From NCBI GenBank assembly GCA_964655475.1, contig CAZZMO010000014.1, forward strand, positions 1 to 38,853: 38,853 nucleotides of DNA, written 5' to 3'. Shown here piece by piece: positions 1 to 7,059 of the stretch. This DNA comes from VGMA01 sp964655475 (GTDB lineage: Bacteria; Chlamydiota; Chlamydiia; Chlamydiales; VGMA01). A program made the translations under genes and the position numbers. Within the stretch, counting starts at the first letter, position 1. Each line of letters opens with the position of its first letter. The notes beneath the pieces were generated by a model that searched no databases, was not told where the DNA came from, and saw nothing but the letters and a program-made list of their open reading frames with translations.

Positions 1-31
1 TTTTTTATCACGAGTAGCCCCAAGACCTCCC

Positions 32-655
32 TTAACAGAGAATATGAGCACATGATCCATGTCCTTCTGCATCTACGCAAAGGCTATAGGGCGCTACACA
101 ATCAGATTTGTTACATTTGCCAGAAATACAGGGGATTTCATAACACAAAGTATACGTTATGGGGCCAGGGGAGCTCCGATAATACACACAGCATTTTGTA
201 CTGCTATTTGGATCATAACACTTGTCACCACAGGACTTTTGCCCCTCTAAGCAACAAGTATTAGATGCATTAGTAGCATTTCTTGAGCAAACTTTGCCAG
301 AAGGACAGCATAGGCCATCTTCACAACAGCTGCCAGTGTTCGGACAGAGTTCTTTTTTGCAACACTGCGATTCTTCTGGGTTATAACAAGTGCCATTGCA
401 GCTTGCACTCATCCCTTCAGGACAGCAGATAGGAGGGGAAATACTATTCACACATTCTTGGTTAGAGCCGCAGCAAGTGCCTGCGCTATTGCCAGCGCAA
501 CATGATCCCATTGGGCAAACGAAATGAGTGTTCCCTGAGAGAGTAGTGCAGCACTCTTGAACTCTAGGATCATAGCAAGTGCCAGCGCCATTTGCATCAA
601 CACATAGAGCCTCGAACCCGAGGCAGGCGCAGTTTGTTTTACAAGGGATTGACAT
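32..655 (-). CDS. Cysteine-rich granulin-like protein A
   Basis: A 207-residue protein with 38 cysteines (about 18%), many as CC pairs. It has repeated CCP-x-G and C-Y-(D/N)-P elements, for example CCPSGKVC, and matching end modules, LCVDANGAGTC near the N-terminus and LCVDAEGHGSC near the C-terminus. The spacing recalls eukaryotic granulin/disulfide-knot modules more than chlamydial OmcA/OmcB, but no family assignment is certain. No signal peptide or membrane segment is visible; the start MSIPCKTNC is hydrophilic. The ATG is preceded by AGGATT about 8 bases upstream, right after the stop of its paralogue, so the two are probably co-transcribed. Possible roles are a disulfide-linked structural protein, a metal-binding protein or a secreted effector; none can be chosen from sequence alone. 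Confidence 0.72.
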   Translation of the reverse strand: MSIPCKTNCACLGFEALCVDANGAGTCYDPRVQECCTTLSGNTHFVCPMGSCCAGNSAGTCCGSNQECVNSISPPICCPEGMSASCNGTCYNPEESQCCKKELCPNTGSCCEDGLCCPSGKVCSRNATNASNTCCLEGQKSCGDKCYDPNSSTKCCVYYRSSPGPITYTLCYEIPCISGKCNKSDCVAPYSLCVDAEGHGSCAHILC

Positions 656-670
656 ATTATAATCCTATTT

Positions 671-1135
671 TTACATACAGCTGTAGAAGCCGCAGGTTCC
701 TTTACCGTTTGGATCTATGCAAATGGTTTGATCTGGTTTGGGGCAATTTGCAGGGTTGCAAGTGCCAGAGGTACAGGGAATAGAGCCGCAGAGAGCGTGT
801 GCAGGGTAGGAGGAGAGATTAATATAGGCAAGGCAGCAATCAAAGATGGCGGGGTCGTAGCAGGTTTTATCGCAAAGTTCATAACCATTCGGGCAGCAGA
901 TTCCCTGATCATCGATGGCATATTCCCCTTCAGGACAGCAGCTTCCCTTTTTAAGACATTCTCTTCCGGGAGGACAGCAGGTTCCATCGTAACAACAGGT
1001 GCCACCTATTGGGCAGATCCCCATGGGACAGCAGAAGGAATCGCTTGGCTTATAGCAAGTGCCATTTCCTTTTATATCGACGCATAGGCTTTCCCCAGAG
1101 GGGCAGTTGCAATTAGTTTTACAGGAATTGGACAT
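671..1135 (-). CDS. Cysteine-rich granulin-like protein B
   Basis: Paralogue of the neighbouring cysteine-rich protein, 154 residues with 28 cysteines. It shares the N-terminal plan MSNSCKTNC...LCVDIKGNGTC, several CCP-x-G units (CCPPGREC, CCPNGYELC) and the ending IPCTSGTC...ICIDPNGKGTC. The ATG at 1135 is preferred over one at 1156: AGAGGAAA lies just upstream of the 1135 start, and that start aligns with the paralogue. It is about one internal module shorter than its neighbour. No secretion signal is visible. It lies 15 bases upstream of the second copy and 62 bases downstream of a 632-residue gene on the same strand, which may be the first gene of a three-gene unit. Confidence 0.72.
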   Translation of the reverse strand: MSNSCKTNCNCPSGESLCVDIKGNGTCYKPSDSFCCPMGICPIGGTCCYDGTCCPPGRECLKKGSCCPEGEYAIDDQGICCPNGYELCDKTCYDPAIFDCCLAYINLSSYPAHALCGSIPCTSGTCNPANCPKPDQTICIDPNGKGTCGFYSCM

Positions 1136-1197
1136 AGATTTCCTCTTTTTGTCCATTTTAGAAGGTGAAGAGGGTTTATTTTTTAACTAATTGATAG

Positions 1198-3096
1198 TTA
1201 AAGGCACGCGCTTTCTGAGAGGGGGTTAGTTTGCGCTCTGACGTAGTCCCTTTGGAAAGGGATGAGGGGGAGGGAGTTTTTACAGAGGTCATCGAGCTGC
1301 TCGATGATCATCTCTTGGAACTGCATCTGCTTTTCGTTGGTGAGTTCGATGAAGTGCCACTTGAGGAAGCGGTCAAAGGAGGATTCTTGGGTAGAGCGGA
1401 GCTCTTTATACCAAAAGTGTTTGTACATGATAGTGACGCGTGATTTGATCTCGCTGAGGTAGCCAGAGAGTGAGGGGAACTCTTGGAGGATTTTTTCGAC
1501 GCTCTTTTGGATGAACTCGCTATGGCATACGTGGGATTCGGTAGAGCCGAGTTGTTTCCAGAATTTTTTAATAGTTTTCGAGACGATGGTGGCAGTATCG
1601 AAATGGAGGGATCCACAGATGAGATCTCCTTGTAAGCTCCATGCATAGGCCTTTTGAGAAACGATGTGGTTCGGAAGCTCTTCTGAAGAGAAGGGATTCA
1701 TGGTCCCTTGATCAAGTGATGGGAGGTCTCTCAAGTTTTTCAAGTTGGCGAGTGTTTGATGGATGAGGTTTTGAGCTGCCATGTCAGGGTGTTCGATGTG
1801 AATACTGATGAGCTCTTCTTCGATCACTTCTCTTAAGTAGTAGGGAACTTTTGCGAGGAGGTTGTGTTCTTCATGGAGCACTTTCCAGATGATGATCTCC
1901 AGTTCGAGATAATCTTTATCAGAGATCGCAGGGAGGCTCTTTACTGCTTCAAATGTTTGGATGAGGGTTTTGAGTACTTTCTCTAGAGGCGCTTCTTCTC
2001 TTTGACTTTTTACCGACTGGATCTCGTAGTTGATGAAGGCATACACTTCAGGGCGCAGTACTGGGATTTCAGTGCGGATGCGGTCTGATGAAAGGGAAAG
2101 GACATAGGAGATCGCAGCTTCGAGCTGTTTTTCTGCTTCAGGTCTTCCCATTTTAGCAGCTAATCGGTAGAGAAGGAGGATTCTTCTCACAAAGTGCATT
2201 CTATCTTGACTATCATCTTGTGCAAAGGCTTCTGATTCTTTTTTGATGAACGATTCGATAGAGGCGATTTCTTCACTTTTCAAGTGTTTATGAATGGCGA
2301 GGTGTGGATAGAGTTTTTCTGCCAAAAGGGCCCAGAGTCCAGGTGCTAAATCTTCAATATGGCGGATGCGGCAAAGCCCTCCAAGTCTAGCGAGCTTCTT
2401 TTGCACTGTTTGCAAGAGCTCTTGTTGAGGGAGAGAAGGATTCTTTGCGAGTTCTTCCAGCTGGAAGCGGACGATCAATTTATCGATAGCATCATACTTT
2501 TCATGGAACGACTTCGGATGTTCATCTGATGGGACGATGAGGTGTTTTTGTAGAGACCAGATGGTATCTGCCATCTCATCGAGACTGATTCTTGTGCCGT
2601 CGAGTGTTGCGATGCATTCAGAGATCTTTACTGCAAGCTGATGCGCTTGATGATAGGGGAAGAGGTTCGTCTTTGCTTTTTTAAAGAGAAGCTCTTTCAA
2701 ATTTTCTCTAATCATAAAGGGGATATTGAGTGAGCCATCATCTTTGAGAGCTTCTTTTTTCTCATCGATCGAGTCTAGGTAGAGTCTCACTTTTTCCCAA
2801 GTCTTCTTAAGAGCCGTGACCCCGAGGCGGTATTTAGGAAACTTGTGATTGAATTCAGGGAGAATTTCTTTTAACAATAGATCCTGAATTTTTTTAGACC
2901 ATTGTTTCGGATTATTTTCTTTGATCAATTCGTGCTTAATTTTTCCTGCTAAAAAGAGGCTTAAATCTGAAAAAGGATCATAAAAATCTTCTGTCTCATC
3001 TATCGGATATAAGGCTGGAAACGCCTTCTTTTTGAGAGGACGTGTCTTAGGAAGAGGGTCTTCTGGCAAAAAGTCTGATGAGGTTTTCTTGGACAT
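1198..3096 (-). CDS. Large hypothetical protein, mostly helical
   Basis: A 632-residue protein I do not recognise. It is rich in Leu, Glu, Lys and Ile and reads as long amphipathic helices throughout. No signal peptide, clear transmembrane segment, P-loop or catalytic motif is seen. The N-terminus is basic and Pro/Lys-rich (TRPLKKKAFPALYP) before an acidic stretch (DETEDFYDPFSD). The start at 3096 has only a weak ribosome-binding site (AAG just before ATG). It is divergent from ssb, sharing a 123-base intergenic region. A soluble cytoplasmic or secreted chlamydia-specific protein is a reasonable guess, but only a guess. Confidence 0.8.
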   Translation of the reverse strand: MSKKTSSDFLPEDPLPKTRPLKKKAFPALYPIDETEDFYDPFSDLSLFLAGKIKHELIKENNPKQWSKKIQDLLLKEILPEFNHKFPKYRLGVTALKKTWEKVRLYLDSIDEKKEALKDDGSLNIPFMIRENLKELLFKKAKTNLFPYHQAHQLAVKISECIATLDGTRISLDEMADTIWSLQKHLIVPSDEHPKSFHEKYDAIDKLIVRFQLEELAKNPSLPQQELLQTVQKKLARLGGLCRIRHIEDLAPGLWALLAEKLYPHLAIHKHLKSEEIASIESFIKKESEAFAQDDSQDRMHFVRRILLLYRLAAKMGRPEAEKQLEAAISYVLSLSSDRIRTEIPVLRPEVYAFINYEIQSVKSQREEAPLEKVLKTLIQTFEAVKSLPAISDKDYLELEIIIWKVLHEEHNLLAKVPYYLREVIEEELISIHIEHPDMAAQNLIHQTLANLKNLRDLPSLDQGTMNPFSSEELPNHIVSQKAYAWSLQGDLICGSLHFDTATIVSKTIKKFWKQLGSTESHVCHSEFIQKSVEKILQEFPSLSGYLSEIKSRVTIMYKHFWYKELRSTQESSFDRFLKWHFIELTNEKQMQFQEMIIEQLDDLCKNSLPLIPFQRDYVRAQTNPLSESACL

Positions 3097-3168
3097 CTTA
3101 AAAAAATCATTTTATAAATATTGTTCTCGTTCTAATCGTTTGTAAGATTTTTGTCTAATTATTTTTTA

Positions 3169-3197
3169 TTGAAAAATCCATATTTTTGAAGTAGAAT
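3169..3197 (+). promoter_or_regulatory. Sigma-70-type promoter for the ssb operon
   Basis: TTGAAA (3169-3174), a 17-base spacer, then TAGAAT (3192-3197). The expected transcription start near 3204 leaves a short leader holding the AGAGGAG ribosome-binding site at 3208-3214. Position and spacing are close to consensus, but this is prediction only. Confidence 0.55.
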
Positions 3198-3219
3198 GGA
3201 GAAAAACAGAGGAGATCCT

Positions 3220-3669
3220 ATGAATTTCATCACGATAGCAGGCCATATGGGAGCAGATCCAGAGGTAAGATTTACTTCTTCTGGGCAGAAAGTATCGACA
3301 TTAAGAGTGGCTTGCCATTCAAAAAGAGCAGGAAAAGATGAGACTATTTGGTGGAAAGTCACCATCTGGGGTGAGCAATTTGATAAAATGTTGCCTTACT
3401 TCAAAAAAGGGAGCCCTATTATTGTAGTGGGAGAGCTCACTAAGCCAGAGATTTTCACAGACCGTGAAGGCAAACCACAAATCTCATTAAACATTGTTGC
3501 GAGCAGTTTACAGTTTAGCCCATTCGGCAAAACGGGTGAAAAGAGAGAAGAAGCTCCAGCGAAACCAACATCGTTCAGCACAGGCCATGCATCATCACCA
3601 GAGCATGAATTCTCTTACGGCAGAGCGGCAACAGAGGAATCTTTCAATGAAGAAGAAATCCCTTTCTGA
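3220..3669 (+). CDS. ssb: Single-stranded DNA-binding protein SSB
   Basis: A 149-residue SSB that coats single-stranded DNA in replication, recombination and repair. The OB-fold is recognisable from MNFITIAGHMGADPEVR through the STLRVACHSKRAG strand, WWKVTIWG and the PIIVVGEL segment. The C-terminus is acidic and ends in EEIPF, the conserved tail that recruits partner proteins. An in-frame ATG at 3196 exists, but the start at 3220 is chosen because AGAGGAG sits 5 bases upstream and homologues start at this point. Its 3' end overlaps the next gene by 23 bases, so it heads an operon with a pseudouridine synthase and a glycosyltransferase. Confidence 0.96.
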   Translation: MNFITIAGHMGADPEVRFTSSGQKVSTLRVACHSKRAGKDETIWWKVTIWGEQFDKMLPYFKKGSPIIVVGELTKPEIFTDREGKPQISLNIVASSLQFSPFGKTGEKREEAPAKPTSFSTGHASSPEHEFSYGRAATEESFNEEEIPF

Positions 3670-4435
3670 AGAATCTCTTCTTCAGTTTATATCGGGAATA
3701 TACCGCGGCACTTATTCAGGTAAGCAGATCAAAAAAGCGATCGATCGCGGTTTTTGCTCTGTCAATGGACAAGTAGAGCGCTACTCCTCCATCCGATTGA
3801 GGAAGGGAGATGAAGTGGACTTTCGAGAAGAGGGGGTCTTGCTATCTAAGGAAAAACCAGTAGCAGAAACCCTTTTTGAAGATGAATGGCTCATGGCTGT
3901 CCATAAACCAGCAGGAATGGATGTTCTAGAACTTGCGTCAAAAGGATTGCTCGTCCACCGCCTCGATAAGCCTACGTCGGGAGTGCTTCTCATCGCAAAA
4001 ACAGAAGAGGTGAAAAAATCTCTCGAGGAACTCTTTCGTGAAAAAAAGATCACTAAACATTATCTTGGATGGGTCACGGGAGCTTTCACATCGAACAAGG
4101 GAACCGTCGAAGGAGAAATCGTTTGTGAAAAAGAGTACAGAGGCCATAAGTTCATGAGAGTGGGAAGTGGCGATGGTGCAACAACAGTATGGAAAGTCCT
4201 CAAGAAAAGGGGGGAATTCACTCAACTTCTCCTCATCCCCATCACAGGAAGAACGCACCAGATACGGGTTCACATGGCATCGATTGGTCATCCTATTTTG
4301 GGAGATTATCAATATGGGAAAAGGAGCTCTCAGCAAAGTAGACTCTTTTTACACGCAAAAAAAATCGTATTCGAACACCCGAAAACGGGGAAACTCTTAT
4401 CGATTCACGCCTCCGTTCCTAAGGAGCTTCAGTGA
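3647..4435 (+). CDS. RluA/RluD-family RNA pseudouridine synthase
   Basis: A 262-residue enzyme that isomerises uridine to pseudouridine in rRNA or tRNA. An N-terminal S4-like RNA-binding segment (about residues 15-65, with IDRGFCSVNGQ) precedes the catalytic domain. The family signature HRLDKPTSG is at residues 104-112, making D107 the likely catalytic aspartate. TGRTHQIRVHMASIGHPILGD near the C-terminus is also typical. The reading frame stays open upstream, but the ATG at 3647 has AGAGGA 8 bases before it and gives the normal N-terminus. It overlaps ssb by 23 bases and the next gene by 4, implying translational coupling. Which RluA subgroup it belongs to, and its target uridine, cannot be told by eye. 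Confidence 0.9.
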   Translation: MKKKSLSEESLLQFISGIYRGTYSGKQIKKAIDRGFCSVNGQVERYSSIRLRKGDEVDFREEGVLLSKEKPVAETLFEDEWLMAVHKPAGMDVLELASKGLLVHRLDKPTSGVLLIAKTEEVKKSLEELFREKKITKHYLGWVTGAFTSNKGTVEGEIVCEKEYRGHKFMRVGSGDGATTVWKVLKKRGEFTQLLLIPITGRTHQIRVHMASIGHPILGDYQYGKRSSQQSRLFLHAKKIVFEHPKTGKLLSIHASVPKELQ

Positions 4436-5508
4436 AAATTCTGATTGTTAAAACGTCCTCCTTAGGAGATGTCATTCAGGCTATTCCTATTGCCCGTTGG
4501 ATCAAAAATCGGATCCCTTCCGCAGAGGTGCATTGGGTGGTGGAAAAACGGTTTCAAGACCCCCTACAGCGCCATCCTCTAGTGAGTAAGGTCTTACCAA
4601 TCGACACTAAGGGGTGGAAAAAATCCCCTCTGACCTCTAGAAGAGATTTAAGCCGTTTTATTTCTCTTCTTCGAGAAGAAAAATATGACTACGTCTTTGA
4701 CATTCAGGGGAATATCAAATCTGGGGTCGTTGCCCTCTTTTCAAGATCAAAAAAGAAGATCGGATTTCATCAGAGCCAGACGAGAGAGTGGATGAACACC
4801 TTGGCGATGACTGACCGGATCAAAATCGACCGCTCACTTCCGATTGTTGACCAATATTTGCAGATGGTGCAGCTCTTTTTCAAGATGGAGCCCTCTTTTG
4901 AATCGAAAAAAGAGCTCCTTCCAATTACAGAAACAGAGCAAGAAGAGCTCGATGAGATGATCGAAAAGGCAGAGGGGAGGCCCATCATCATGGTCTGTCC
5001 AGCATCTGCTTGGGAAAATAAGCGCCTTTCGACGACTGCTTTAGTGGGACTTGTGAAGAAGATTCGGGATAAATTTGACCCTTACCTCTTTTTCATTTTT
5101 GGCTCAGAAAAGGAGAAAGAGGAAGCAGAGATGCTTCATCGTCAATTTCCTGAAGATAGCCGAGTGATTGGAGGGTTGCCGATCTCTGTTTGGCAGAACC
5201 TCATGTCAAAAACCTCTGCTGTGATCAGCGTCGATTCGAGCGCTCTTCACCTAGCAGGGCTTGCCGATGTCCCAACCTTTAGTGTTTTTGGCCCTACCTT
5301 AGCAGAGGTGTTCAAGCCCGCAGGGGAAAAACACATCTCTTTCCAAGGTTCATGCCCTTATGGGGAAAAGTTTGTTAAACAGTGTCCCCATTTGAGAGAT
5401 TGCAAGACGGGGCTTTGTATGAAAGGGATCAATGGGGAAGAGCTCTTCGAGAGATTCGAAGGGTGGTACTCATCGCTGCATGATAGCGCTGATTGCCTCA
5501 AAATCTAA
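4432..5508 (+). CDS. GT9-family heptosyltransferase-like glycosyltransferase
   Basis: A 358-residue glycosyltransferase of the family that includes WaaC/WaaF, which add ADP-heptose to the inner core of lipopolysaccharide at the cytoplasmic face of the inner membrane. The N-terminus MKILIVKTSSLGDVIQAIP is the classic GT9 opening, and VFDIQGNIKSG recalls WaaC. The C-terminal half has the nucleotide-sugar-binding part with SVDSSALHLAGLADVPTFSV and FGPT. The start is GTG at 4432, with AAGGAG 7 bases upstream, overlapping the previous stop. Family is firm; specificity (heptosyltransferase I, or another sugar) is inferred. Its last 39 bases overlap a convergent gene. Confidence 0.85.
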   Translation: MKILIVKTSSLGDVIQAIPIARWIKNRIPSAEVHWVVEKRFQDPLQRHPLVSKVLPIDTKGWKKSPLTSRRDLSRFISLLREEKYDYVFDIQGNIKSGVVALFSRSKKKIGFHQSQTREWMNTLAMTDRIKIDRSLPIVDQYLQMVQLFFKMEPSFESKKELLPITETEQEELDEMIEKAEGRPIIMVCPASAWENKRLSTTALVGLVKKIRDKFDPYLFFIFGSEKEKEEAEMLHRQFPEDSRVIGGLPISVWQNLMSKTSAVISVDSSALHLAGLADVPTFSVFGPTLAEVFKPAGEKHISFQGSCPYGEKFVKQCPHLRDCKTGLCMKGINGEELFERFEGWYSSLHDSADCLKI

Positions 5509-6564
5509 GTGATTTTCTACTACCTGAATTGCTTCTCCAATTTTCTGCTTATCATCTGTCCGAATCTTTGTTTCGTGAGAGGTGATCTTTTTCATTGCAT
5601 TGAAACTGTTTACTGGAGCGTATAACATCGGAATATCTGCCTTGATGATCTCTTCGACAAGGGAAGGTTTTGGAGGATAGCTACCTGTTAAGATAAAACC
5701 TGTCTCGAGATCTTGCTGCCAATGCCTTTCGAGTGTTGCTGAAATGATGTCCTCTCTGGTTGCAGGAGTGATGACGAGCTGGTTTTTTGCGATCAGATCT
5801 TCGTAGTGCTCTACCGAAGTAGCGACGAGTCTAATCTTTTTAAAGTGGCGAAGGCGATGGGCAGCTCCTGAAATGAGAGAGACATTGAAGATGTACTCGA
5901 AGTCCTTCATGCAAGGGATGGTGAGGAAATGGTCGTAGGGGATCAGCCCTAAGATGGGGATATTCCATCTTTTGAGCGCTTTTTCCATGTAGTGTTGGAT
6001 CGTATCCCTTTTATCAGGGAGGACTTTATTCACGATCACACCAGCGACCTCTACGTTATGGTGTCGACACATCTCGATATTGAGGGCGAGGGAATCAAAC
6101 GAGGATCCAAGTCCTCCTGGAATGATCATCAGTATTTTGAGTCCTAGTAGTTTAGCTACCTGAGCGTTATTGAGACCCACGATATCACCTACTCCAACAT
6201 GCCCCGTCCCTTCAACGAGTACGCAGTCACTTTGATCATTAATCTCTTGGTAGGAATCGAGGATCTCTTTTTCAAACCCCTTCATGTCATACTTACCATC
6301 GAGATATTCCCTGGTGAACTCTCTTGCAAAAATTACAGGGCTCATTTTCTTGATGGGGAAGGGGAGGTCGAAGCAGTGTTTAAAGAGGAGGACGTCTTTA
6401 TCGACGGCGAGGTCGTTTTCTACTATAACGTGTTGCTGTCCAACGGGTTTCGAAAAACCTACTTTAGGGAAATGCTTTTTTAATCCTGATAGAAGACCAA
6501 GACAACAGGTGGTTTTCCCCACGTTTTGTCCCGTAGCAGCTACAAAAATGGCAGGTTTTTTCAT
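5470..6564 (-). CDS. BioD-like P-loop ATPase with DRTGG-type domain (Pta N-terminal-like)
   Basis: A 364-residue protein matching the N-terminal regulatory part of long phosphotransacetylases. First comes a dethiobiotin-synthetase-like P-loop domain (Walker A ATGQNVGKTT, K17; VLVEGTGHVGVGDIVGLNNA). A DRTGG-type domain follows from about residue 215 (LISGAAHRL, LVITPATREDII, GFILTGSYPPKP). The catalytic phosphotransacetylase domain is absent, so this is a stand-alone regulatory or ligase-like protein whose substrate is unknown. The start has CGGAG a few bases upstream. Its stop lies inside the convergent heptosyltransferase gene (39-base overlap), so their transcripts are antisense at the ends. 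It is divergent from a small lipoprotein gene. Confidence 0.8.
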   Translation of the reverse strand: MKKPAIFVAATGQNVGKTTCCLGLLSGLKKHFPKVGFSKPVGQQHVIVENDLAVDKDVLLFKHCFDLPFPIKKMSPVIFAREFTREYLDGKYDMKGFEKEILDSYQEINDQSDCVLVEGTGHVGVGDIVGLNNAQVAKLLGLKILMIIPGGLGSSFDSLALNIEMCRHHNVEVAGVIVNKVLPDKRDTIQHYMEKALKRWNIPILGLIPYDHFLTIPCMKDFEYIFNVSLISGAAHRLRHFKKIRLVATSVEHYEDLIAKNQLVITPATREDIISATLERHWQQDLETGFILTGSYPPKPSLVEEIIKADIPMLYAPVNSFNAMKKITSHETKIRTDDKQKIGEAIQVVENHLDFEAISAIMQR

Positions 6565-6594
6565 AAGACTCCGAAGGCAATGTTATCGGAGAGC

Positions 6595-6623
6595 TTGAAA
6601 TAAAAGAAAGAATTTTTTATGAA
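6595..6623 (+). promoter_or_regulatory. Candidate promoter for the small lipoprotein pair
   Basis: TTGAAA (6595-6600), 17-base spacer, TATGAA (6618-6623), followed about 25 bases later by AAGGAG and the first lipoprotein start. The -35 is good and the -10 moderate. Confidence 0.4.
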
Positions 6624-6652
6624 GCAGATAAAACCACACATAAGGAGTGTTT

Positions 6653-6766
6653 ATGCGTACTTTCGTAATTTTAGGCCTTTCATGCTTAATGGTCTTTGGC
6701 TTCTCAGCTTGTGCAAAGAAAGAGTGCAAACCTTGTCGTAAAGCGGCTAGTTTTAAACTTGTATAA
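6653..6766 (+). CDS. Very small lipoprotein (37 residues)
   Basis: The ATG has a strong AAGGAG ribosome-binding site 5 bases upstream. The 37-residue product starts with a lipoprotein signal peptide (MRTFVILGLSCLMVFGFSAC). The lipobox ends in FSAC, making C20 the lipidated cysteine, and a short basic Cys-containing tail follows (AKKECKPCRK...). There is no Asp at position +2, consistent with outer-membrane sorting. It lies 48 bases before a second small lipoprotein whose lipid cysteine is also residue 20. The layout resembles the entericidin pair ecnAB, but there is no clear sequence similarity beyond the signal, so no function is assigned. Confidence 0.65.
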   Translation: MRTFVILGLSCLMVFGFSACAKKECKPCRKAASFKLV

Positions 6767-6778
6767 AATTGATTTTTG

Positions 6779-6790
6779 TTCTTATAAGAA
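6779..6790. promoter_or_regulatory. Perfect 12-base palindrome upstream of second lipoprotein
   Basis: TTCTTATAAGAA is a perfect dyad between the two small lipoprotein genes, 24 bases before the second start. It could be an operator or chance in an AT-rich spacer. Confidence 0.25.
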
Positions 6791-6814
6791 AGTTATCCTA
6801 GAAGGAGGATATTT

Positions 6815-6997
6815 ATGAAAAATTTGATGATGTTAGGCTGTACAGCCCTTGTTGCTTTCTCTCTTGTGAGCTGCGAAGCGGGCAAGCCTGCTCCAAAGCA
6901 AAACAACAATCGCAAAGGAACTTCACGCAGCGTAGTTTCTCAGGTTGAGCAAGTTAACGAAATGACAGAAGTGGCTCCTCAAGTAGCTGCTGAGTAA
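6815..6997 (+). CDS. Small lipoprotein (60 residues)
   Basis: A 60-residue predicted lipoprotein with signal peptide MKNLMMLGCTALVAFSLVSC; the lipobox LVSC makes C20 the lipidated residue. The mature part is short, hydrophilic and disordered-looking (KPAPKQNNNRKG, then an acidic Glu/Val-rich end). AAGGAGGA lies about 7 bases upstream of the ATG. It pairs with the 37-residue lipoprotein just upstream and is followed at once by a terminator hairpin. No family is recognised. Small envelope lipoproteins of this kind may act as spacers or antidote/toxin peptides, but nothing here shows which. Confidence 0.7.
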   Translation: MKNLMMLGCTALVAFSLVSCEAGKPAPKQNNNRKGTSRSVVSQVEQVNEMTEVAPQVAAE

Positions 6998-7011
6998 GTT
7001 TCTATCTATTC

Positions 7012-7059
7012 GCCCTCTCTATGCAAGAGAATCATCCTTTTGTGTAAGAGGGCTTTTTT
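7012..7059 (+). terminator. Rho-independent-type terminator after the lipoprotein pair
   Basis: GCCCTCT (7012-7018) pairs with AGAGGGC (7047-7053), followed by six T residues (7054-7059). The loop is long (28 bases) and may hold a weak inner stem. The T-run serves only the plus strand. The hairpin overlaps the last codons of the convergent 1,413-residue gene. Confidence 0.55.

Noticed and set aside
52..1087. Plus-strand open frames opposite the cysteine-rich genes
   Set aside because: They are shadows of the minus-strand cysteine codons; they have no ribosome-binding sites and low-complexity composition.
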